From an uncultured Eubacterium sp. (GTDB taxonomy: Bacteria; Bacillota; Clostridia; Lachnospirales; Lachnospiraceae), in assembly GCA_910584065.1 (NCBI GenBank), contig CAJTZN010000030.1, positions 1 to 47,005 of the forward strand: a stretch of 47,005 nt of DNA, in the 5' to 3' direction. This document shows, piece by piece, positions 41,827-47,005 of this stretch; positions within the stretch are counted from its first letter, which is position 1; each line of letters opens with the position of its first letter. The position numbers were made by a program, and so were the translations under genes. Under the pieces are notes generated by a model, which worked only from the letters and a program-made list of their open reading frames with translations, was not told the origin of the DNA and did not search any database.

Positions 41827-43044
41827 ATGGATTATGAAGAAAATTTGTTATTTACACCCGAGGGCGTGAGGGATATTTACGGCACGGAGTGTGAAAAGCG
41901 GAGACGGGTCGAGTCGGGGATCCACTCGATCATGAACGTCTACGGATTTCAGGATATACAGACGCCTACCTTTGAATTTTTTGATATTTTCAAGCAGGAG
42001 CGCGGCACCGTGGAGTCAAAGGAAATGTTTAAATTCTTTGACCAGTACAATAATACGCTCGTCCTCCGGCCGGACATCACGCCTTCGATCGCGCGCTGTG
42101 TGGCAAAATACTACGCGGACGAGCAGCTTCCGATCCGTCTGTGTTATGCGGGCAGTACGTTTATCCACCGCCGGGGGTATCAGGGAAAGCTTTCGGAGAT
42201 TTCCCAGATCGGTGCGGAACTGATGAATGACGCGAGTTCCGATGCGGATGCGGAGATGATCGCCCTGACCGTGGAGTGTTTGGCGAAAGCGGGATTGGAA
42301 GAATTTAAGATCGACGTGGGACATGCCGGGTTTATCCGCGGCATTATGGAAGAAACCGGGTTTTCGAAGCAGGAAGTCGAGCAGTACAAGACGCTGCTCG
42401 CAAATAAAAATATGTTCGGCGTGGAGCAGATGATGGAAGAGAAGGACATTTCTCCGGAGTGGAAGGAGTTTTTGGTCCGGCTGCCAGATCTGTTTGGCGG
42501 GAAGGAAACGCTTGCTTACGCGAAGAAATACATACATCATCCGCTTGCCCTCGAAGCGGTCGAGCGGATGGAACGGGTGTATGAGATTTTGGATATTTAC
42601 GGAGACCTTGGACAGTGTGTGACGTTTGACCTCAGTATGCAGAGCCACTATGAGTACTATACGGGCATCATATTTAAAGCTTATACGTATGGGACCGGCG
42701 AGGCGATCGTCACCGGCGGGCGTTACGATAAACTGGTGGAGCAGTTTGGAAAGAAGGCGCCGGCCGTAGGACTGGCGATCGTGCTCGACCAGCTGATGAA
42801 CGCCCTCGGCCGGCAAAAGGCAGAGATTCCGGCCGATGAAAACGGCGTACTCGTTTTGTACCACTCGGCGCAGCGAAAGACCGCGATCCATACGGGAAAC
42901 CGCTACCGGGACGAGGGGCACCGGGTGATGCTCATGCGCAAAAACGCGGAGACCGGACTGGACGAGTACCGGCAGTATGCCGAACAGCATCAGATCGCTA
43001 CGGTTTTGTACGTGGAATCGGATGAGAGTGTGAAACAGCTTTGA
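41827..43044 (+). CDS. hisZ: ATP phosphoribosyltransferase regulatory subunit HisZ
   Basis: A 405-residue paralogue of histidyl-tRNA synthetase that lacks tRNA charging and serves as regulatory partner of short HisG. Class II synthetase-like motifs are FTPEGVRDIYG (start), LRPDITPSIARCVA, RLCYAGSTFIHRRG and TGIIFKAYTYGTGEAIVTGGRYDKLVEQFG. The anticodon-binding part is replaced by a shorter C-terminal region. Start ATG 41827 follows GAAAGGAATGG; the open frame extends back into ilvA. hisG follows, as expected for HisZ-dependent organisms. Confidence 0.94.
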   Translation: MDYEENLLFTPEGVRDIYGTECEKRRRVESGIHSIMNVYGFQDIQTPTFEFFDIFKQERGTVESKEMFKFFDQYNNTLVLRPDITPSIARCVAKYYADEQLPIRLCYAGSTFIHRRGYQGKLSEISQIGAELMNDASSDADAEMIALTVECLAKAGLEEFKIDVGHAGFIRGIMEETGFSKQEVEQYKTLLANKNMFGVEQMMEEKDISPEWKEFLVRLPDLFGGKETLAYAKKYIHHPLALEAVERMERVYEILDIYGDLGQCVTFDLSMQSHYEYYTGIIFKAYTYGTGEAIVTGGRYDKLVEQFGKKAPAVGLAIVLDQLMNALGRQKAEIPADENGVLVLYHSAQRKTAIHTGNRYRDEGHRVMLMRKNAETGLDEYRQYAEQHQIATVLYVESDESVKQL

Positions 43045-43088
43045 AGTAACTTTGCGCAAAAAACATCGTGCGCGGAAATGAGGATGCT

Positions 43089-43733
43089 ATGAAATATATC
43101 ACGATCGCGCTGGCGAAGGGAAGGCTTGCCAAACAGACGCTGGCGCTATTGGAACAGAGCGGGATTACGTGTGAGGAGATGAAGGATAAGGAGACGAGGA
43201 AACTCATCTTTGTCAATGAAGAACTCGGATTGAAGTTTTTTCTCTCGAAGACGTCAGATGTCCCTACATATGTAGAATACGGCGCCGCGGATATCGGCGT
43301 GGTGGGAAGCGATACGATCCTGGAAGAAGGGCGCAAGATTTTAGAGGTTCTGGATCTGGGACTCGGGAAATGCCGCATGTGTGTGGCGGGGCCGGCGTCG
43401 GCGAAGGAGCTTCTCATGAAAAATGAGATCATCCGGGTGGCGTCAAAGTATCCGAAGATCGCGAAAGATTATTTTTATAATAAAAAGCACCAGACCGTAG
43501 AGATCGTGAAATTAAACGGTTCGGTGGAACTGGCGCCGATCGTCGGACTTTCCGAAGTGATCGTCGATATCGTGGAAACCGGTTCGACGCTGCGGGAAAA
43601 CGGCCTGGAGGTGCTGGAGGAAATATGTGATCTGTCGGCGCGGGTCGTTGTGAACGAGGCCAGTATGAAAATGCAGCGGGAGCGCATTACCAATCTGATC
43701 CGGGATTTAAAGAGCGCCATCCATCAGGGATGA
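43089..43733 (+). CDS. hisG: ATP phosphoribosyltransferase catalytic subunit, short form
   Basis: A 214-residue HisG-S, first step of histidine synthesis (ATP plus PRPP). Typical segments are ITIALAKGRLAKQTLALLEQ (start), DVPTYVEYGAADIGVVGSDTI, and the PRPP loop VDIVETGSTLRENGL near the end. The C-terminal regulatory domain of the long form is absent, matching the presence of HisZ. Start ATG 43089 has GAGG 5 bases upstream. It overlaps the open frame upstream of hisD but not the chosen hisD start. Confidence 0.95.
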   Translation: MKYITIALAKGRLAKQTLALLEQSGITCEEMKDKETRKLIFVNEELGLKFFLSKTSDVPTYVEYGAADIGVVGSDTILEEGRKILEVLDLGLGKCRMCVAGPASAKELLMKNEIIRVASKYPKIAKDYFYNKKHQTVEIVKLNGSVELAPIVGLSEVIVDIVETGSTLRENGLEVLEEICDLSARVVVNEASMKMQRERITNLIRDLKSAIHQG

Positions 43734-43768
43734 CAGCGGAATATAGAACAAAGAAGGAGGACGGCAGA

Positions 43769-45058
43769 ATGAAACGGTTACAGGTCAATGACGCGTCGCT
43801 TGAGAATATGCTGGAGACATTGTTAAAGCGAAGTCCGAACCAGTATGACGAGTATCAGCAGAAAGTGACGGAGATACTCGGGCAGGTGCGGGAGAAGGGC
43901 GACGAGGCGCTATTTGCTTATACAAAACAGTTTGACGGGGCGGACATTACGAAGGAATCCATCCGGGTGACGGAGGAAGAGATCAAAGAAGCGTACTCCC
44001 TCGTGGATGACGGACTGATCGACGTAATGAAAAAGTCGCTCGCTAACATACGGGATTTTCATGAGAAACAGATGCGGAAAAGTTGGATTGAGACGAGGGA
44101 TGACGGCGTGATCCTCGGGCAGCGCGTGACGCCGCTCGCCAGTGCCGGCGTGTATGTGCCGGGCGGAAAGGCGGCCTATCCGTCCAGCGTCCTGATGAAT
44201 ATCATACCGGCCAAGGTGGCCGGTGTGGAAAGGATCGTGATGACGACACCGCCGGGGGCGGACGGGAAAGTGACGCCCGTAACTCTCGTGGCGGCGCATC
44301 TGGCCGGGGCGACGGAAGTTTATAAAGTGGGCGGCGCGCAGGCGGTCGCAGCGCTTGCCTATGGTACGGAGTCTATTGAAAAAGTGGCGAAAATATGCGG
44401 CCCGGGAAATATTTTCGTGGCACTCGCCAAAAAGAGTGTATACGGACATGTCAGTATCGATTCGATCGCCGGGCCGAGCGAGATACTCGTGCTCGCGGAC
44501 GAGACCGCGAATCCGCGGTATGTGGCGGCGGATCTTCTGTCCCAGGCGGAACACGACGAACTAGCCTCGGCAATCTTAGTGACGACGAGTGAGGAACTGG
44601 CGGACCGCGTCGAAGGGGAGATCGAGGGATTTCTCGAGAAACTGAGCCGTGCGGATATCATCCGCAAATCACTGGATCAATATGGCTACCTGTTAGTGGC
44701 GCCGGATATGGAGCACGCGGTCCGCGCGGTGAATGAGATTGCCTCAGAGCATTTGGAGATTTTGACGAAAAATCCGTATGATACGATGACGAGGGTGAAA
44801 AACGCAGGCGCGATCTTCCTCGGGGAGTACAGCAGCGAGCCGCTCGGAGATTACTTTGCCGGTCCGAACCACGTTCTGCCGACGAATGGAACCGCAAAAT
44901 TTTTCTCTCCGCTTGGCGTCGACGATTTCATCAAGAAATCGAGCCTGATCTCGTATTCGCGAGAGGCGCTAGAAGAGATCCATGAGGACATCATCCGGTT
45001 TGCCAAAGCGGAAGGGCTGACCGCGCACGCGAATTCGATCGCGGTGCGGTTTGAATAG
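43769..45058 (+). CDS. hisD: Histidinol dehydrogenase
   Basis: A 429-residue zinc enzyme oxidising histidinol to histidine in the last two steps of the pathway. Motifs are YVPGGKAAYPSSVLMN, VGGAQAVAALAYGTESI, KICGPGNIFVALAKK, IAGPSEILVLAD, and the zinc/catalytic region LLSQAEHDELA and GPNHVLPTNGTAKF. Start ATG 43769 has AAGGAGGA upstream. It is the last his gene here; hisB, hisH, hisA, hisF and hisI must be elsewhere. Its stop lies 3 bases from the tetR stop on the other strand. Confidence 0.96.
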   Translation: MKRLQVNDASLENMLETLLKRSPNQYDEYQQKVTEILGQVREKGDEALFAYTKQFDGADITKESIRVTEEEIKEAYSLVDDGLIDVMKKSLANIRDFHEKQMRKSWIETRDDGVILGQRVTPLASAGVYVPGGKAAYPSSVLMNIIPAKVAGVERIVMTTPPGADGKVTPVTLVAAHLAGATEVYKVGGAQAVAALAYGTESIEKVAKICGPGNIFVALAKKSVYGHVSIDSIAGPSEILVLADETANPRYVAADLLSQAEHDELASAILVTTSEELADRVEGEIEGFLEKLSRADIIRKSLDQYGYLLVAPDMEHAVRAVNEIASEHLEILTKNPYDTMTRVKNAGAIFLGEYSSEPLGDYFAGPNHVLPTNGTAKFFSPLGVDDFIKKSSLISYSREALEEIHEDIIRFAKAEGLTAHANSIAVRFE

Positions 45059-45061
45059 GGT

Positions 45062-45679
45062 CTATGAAATATCCGATAACAGAAAGTTCAGGACACCGGT
45101 TGCATTTCCGGTGCCCTTTTCTAATAGTGAGATCAGTCCGCGTATCGTCTGCGCGATTTCTTCTTCTGACGCGGGCACGATCGTATTGTCCAATTTCAGT
45201 GTCAGCACAATGAGCACGATCTCGGCCAGTGCGGCCGGGTAGTCAAATTCGATGTCCCCGGTTTCAATTCCCTGTTCAATGATCATCGTGAGAACGGGTT
45301 TTAATTCCGTGACGAGATAGTTGATATACGTCTGGTGCAGGAACGCCTTTTCGGCGCCAGTCATCGTAGAAGGTTTCCTCTGGCGGAGAAATTCGGCGGA
45401 GGATGTGCGGCACGCCTGAAAGAGCATGGCCATCCGGGTCAAGGCGGGGATGTCTGTCTGCGCCGTCAGGTTTTTGGCGAGCTCAAGCGGTTTTTTATAA
45501 CTTCGTTCAATGAGAGCCTCTAAAATTTTATCTTTGGAAGAAAAATAGTAGTAAATACTTCCTTTTCCGATACCGGCTGTCCGGGCAATCTCCTGAACGG
45601 AGATGGTTTTCATGTCTTTTTTTTCTAATAACGTCTGAAGTGCATCTAAGATCAGGTCGTATTTGGTTCGATCTTTCAT
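45062..45679 (-). CDS. TetR-family transcriptional regulator
   Basis: A 205-residue regulator. The N-terminal TetR helix-turn-helix is clear: MKTISVQEIARTAGIGKGSIYYYFSSKDKILEALI at about 23-57 (key positions G36-Y43). The remaining helical domain is ligand-binding and not assignable. AAGAAGGAAAA precedes its ATG. It is divergent from the SCP2-like/hydrolase operon, whose promoter carries two matching palindromes, so autoregulated repression of that operon is likely. Its 3' end on the opposite strand contains the probable terminator of the his genes. Confidence 0.92.
   Translation of the reverse strand: MKDRTKYDLILDALQTLLEKKDMKTISVQEIARTAGIGKGSIYYYFSSKDKILEALIERSYKKPLELAKNLTAQTDIPALTRMAMLFQACRTSSAEFLRQRKPSTMTGAEKAFLHQTYINYLVTELKPVLTMIIEQGIETGDIEFDYPAALAEIVLIVLTLKLDNTIVPASEEEIAQTIRGLISLLEKGTGNATGVLNFLLSDIS
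45091..45120 (+). terminator. Intrinsic terminator of the his operon, inside the tetR 3' coding region
   Basis: GGACACCGG (45091-45099) pairs with CCGGTGCCC (45108-45116) with a single A-C mismatch, loop of 8, directly followed by TTTTCT. It begins 33 bases after the hisD stop. On the minus strand the same bases encode the tetR codons for KGTGNATGVL. Confidence 0.78.
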
Positions 45680-45724
45680 TGGTTTTCCTTCTTTCTGTTT
45701 ATACGTAGCTGTGATATGAACACT

Positions 45725-45753
45725 ATTTTAGAACAACATCGAGATAAAATCAA
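45725..45753 (-). promoter_or_regulatory. Promoter of tetR
   Basis: Read on the minus strand: -35 TTGATT (45753-45748), 17-bp spacer, -10 TAAAAT (45730-45725), about 45 bases before the tetR start. Confidence 0.7.
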
Positions 45754-45829
45754 TGGCACTTTTTCTTTTTTTGGCAAAAGGATTGCTCCCGAAAGTGTTC
45801 TGTCAGAATAGCTTAAATAAAAAAACTGG

Positions 45830-45887
45830 TTGACCCGTGGTCGAAAAAGTGATAATCTATTAAATGAAGAATATCGACCGCTGGTCG
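45830..45887 (+). promoter_or_regulatory. Promoter with two TetR-type operator palindromes
   Basis: -35 TTGACC (45830-45835), 17-bp spacer, -10 TAATCT (45853-45858). Operator 1, GACC-CGT-GGTC (45832-45842), overlaps the -35 box; operator 2, CGACC-GCT-GGTCG (45875-45887), lies after the -10 box. The centres are 44 bp apart, about four helical turns, so two dimers would sit on the same DNA face and block initiation. Confidence 0.78.
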
Positions 45888-45902
45888 AAAGGAAACAAAA
45901 AC

Positions 45903-45995
45903 ATGGAAATCCGCGGACTGGGCCTGAACGAGGACATGCCGATGGTGTCTGCCAGTACTTGGAAGGACTCTGGCTCCGTGGTGGAAAGAGGTTAG
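45903..45995 (+). CDS. 30-codon ORF, possible leader or small protein
   Basis: ATG 45903 to TAG 45993-45995, preceded by GAAAGGAAAC at 9 bases. The peptide starts MEIRGLGLNEDMPMVSAS and ends GSVVERG. It lies between the operator-bearing promoter and the SCP2-like gene, ending 3 bases before that gene's ATG, so it could be translationally coupled. No hydrophobic segment or known family. It may also be a chance frame or the remnant of a longer gene. Confidence 0.4.
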   Translation: MEIRGLGLNEDMPMVSASTWKDSGSVVERG

Positions 45996-45998
45996 ATC

Positions 45999-46328
45999 AT
46001 GACATATGCAGAGTTTTTTGCAGAGGTAAGAGAGCAGTTTATGCAGGCAGATGTAAGCGATGTCGGAGAACACCTGGCGTATCAGTTTAATATTACCGGA
46101 GAGGAGTCAGGTATTTTTTATGTCGAGGTGAAGGACGGACAGCTTCATGTGGAACCGTATGAGTACTTTGACCGGGATGCGATGTTTACGGCGTCGGCGG
46201 ATACGTTGAGGAAGATCGCGGAGGGAAAGACGGATCCGGTGAAGGAATTTACGATGCGCCGCTTAAAAGTGGAAGGTAATATTGACAAGGCGCTGAAGCT
46301 GAAAGACCTGATCGATAGCAAAAGATAG
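45999..46328 (+). CDS. SCP2 sterol-carrier-like domain protein
   Basis: A 109-residue protein matching the compact SCP2 fold: an N-terminal helix (MTYAEFFAEVREQF), strands YQFNITGEESGIFYVEVKDGQLHVEP, then DRDAMFTASADTLRKIAEGKTDPVKEFTMRRLKVEGNIDKALKLKDL, where the GKxDPxxxFxxxxLKVEGD-like segment is the family hallmark. SCP2 domains bind lipids or acyl-CoA in a hydrophobic tunnel. It is the first substantial gene of the TetR-controlled operon. In Clostridia such single-domain proteins are often next to TetR regulators and hydrolases; the ligand is unknown. Confidence 0.8.
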   Translation: MTYAEFFAEVREQFMQADVSDVGEHLAYQFNITGEESGIFYVEVKDGQLHVEPYEYFDRDAMFTASADTLRKIAEGKTDPVKEFTMRRLKVEGNIDKALKLKDLIDSKR

Positions 46329-46458
46329 CAAACGCGGGCGAATGTGAGGTACCGATGCGCACGTGCGGTACCGATGCGCTTGTGCCGTGCAGACATGATG
46401 ATCAGCAGGAAAGCGTGTGGCAGGTTTACTGCATGACACGCAGAAATGAGAGGAATGT

Positions 46459-47005
46459 ATGAATGGTTTTGTGGGCGGCACATTGGCAGTGCTCGGAGGA
46501 TTAGCGGCTGCTGAGCTGGGCGGTGCCATGTATTTATACCAGAGGACGATGCGGCGGCAGAAAAAGGGCAGTACGGAGCGGACGATCAAAATGGCGGGGA
46601 CGGATTGGGAACAGTACAAGCCTATGATCGAGAAACGCAAGGCGGTTTTTCTGGCCCAGCCGCACGAGGATGTGCAGCTGGTCTCGCACGATGGATTAAA
46701 ACTGCACGCCACCTATTTCCCGCGGGGGGATGAAAAGAAGGTGGCGATACTGTTTCACGGTTATACGAGTGAAGGGATGAAAGATTACATAGCGTTATCG
46801 GATTATTACATAAGAAATGGGTTTAGTATGCTGCTTCCGGACGCGAGGGCGCACGGAAAGAGCGAGGGAACGTATATCGGGTTCGGATGCCTGGACCGGC
46901 TGGACGCGCGCGGGTGGATGGACTGGGTCATATCCCGCTGCGGGGAGGATGTCCGGATCCTGCTGCACGGAACGTCGATGGGCGGCGCTACGGTCATGAT
47001 GTGCA
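46459..47005 (+). CDS. Alpha/beta hydrolase with N-terminal membrane anchor (3' end outside window)
   Basis: The first 182 residues of a protein cut by the window end. The N-terminus (VGGTLAVLGGLAAAELGGAMYLY) is a likely membrane anchor. The hydrolase part has ILFHGYTSEGMKDY (oxyanion-hole HG), PDARAHGKSEGTYIGFG and the nucleophile elbow GTSMGGA with the catalytic Ser; Asp and His lie beyond the window. It resembles YqkD/FrsA-like serine hydrolases. GAGAGG precedes ATG 46459. A 130-bp gap after the SCP2-like gene holds a twice-repeated GGTACCGATGCGC but no clear terminator, so it is probably in the same operon. Confidence 0.85.
   Translation, partial: MNGFVGGTLAVLGGLAAAELGGAMYLYQRTMRRQKKGSTERTIKMAGTDWEQYKPMIEKRKAVFLAQPHEDVQLVSHDGLKLHATYFPRGDEKKVAILFHGYTSEGMKDYIALSDYYIRNGFSMLLPDARAHGKSEGTYIGFGCLDRLDARGWMDWVISRCGEDVRILLHGTSMGGATVMMC

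Noticed and set aside
46343..46385. GGTACCGATGCGC repeated twice before the hydrolase gene
   Set aside because: Only two short imperfect copies with no clear symmetry or promoter relation; could be chance.

Overview
The window looks like a chromosomal segment of an anaerobic, fairly GC-rich Clostridia member, most likely Lachnospiraceae. This is inferred from the HydF [FeFe]-hydrogenase maturase, short-form HisG with HisZ, the pyrB-pyrI pair, a GerMN lipoprotein, ispH next to a four-domain S1 protein, a DUF4317-type protein, and strong Shine-Dalgarno sites. I saw no rRNA, tRNA, CRISPR array or intact transposase.

Region 1 (1-8957) is a tightly packed plus-strand operon and the most novel part. 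It holds four different cobalamin-binding radical SAM enzymes, a GH3-family acyl-adenylating amide synthetase and two GNAT-like acyltransferases, plus the tail of an upstream gene cut by the window edge. It reads as an uncharacterised small-molecule pathway. The radical SAM enzymes would modify a scaffold, GH3 would activate a carboxylate and join it to an amine, and the GNAT proteins would acylate. Both direct rSAM-rSAM junctions carry a tandem DNA duplication: 124 bp at 1295-1527 and 82 bp at 6356-6508. Collapse of the second would fuse two enzymes in frame.

Region 2 (about 9000-13080) looks AT-richer and is probably acquired. It has an AraC regulator with an extra C-terminal cupin, a second AraC regulator overlapping an EamA/DMT exporter, a KilA-N gene remnant, and a Fic protein whose catalytic His is Gln.

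Region 3 (13090-24500) has pyrBI on the minus strand, divergent from an aconitase-family hydratase. Next come a FIST sensor with a soluble chemoreceptor, a two-domain PPK2 kinase and a DUF4317-type protein. Two very large palindromes sharing a core then precede hydF, followed by a ferredoxin and a small conserved protein.

Region 4 (24500-34150) holds a small alarmone synthetase, then folD-rimO-pgsA-pncC-lipoprotein-flavoprotein-cmk-ispH-rpsA-cheR. Two related composite hairpin elements lie at 25184 and 27476.

Region 5 (34200-45060) starts with a triple palindromic repeat, then plsX-rnc-smc-ftsY-ilvA-hisZ-hisG-hisD. A likely his terminator is encoded inside the convergent tetR gene. Region 6 (45062-47005) is that TetR regulator and a divergent operon (30-codon ORF, SCP2-like protein, alpha/beta hydrolase cut by the window end) with two GACC-N3-GGTC palindromes at its promoter.
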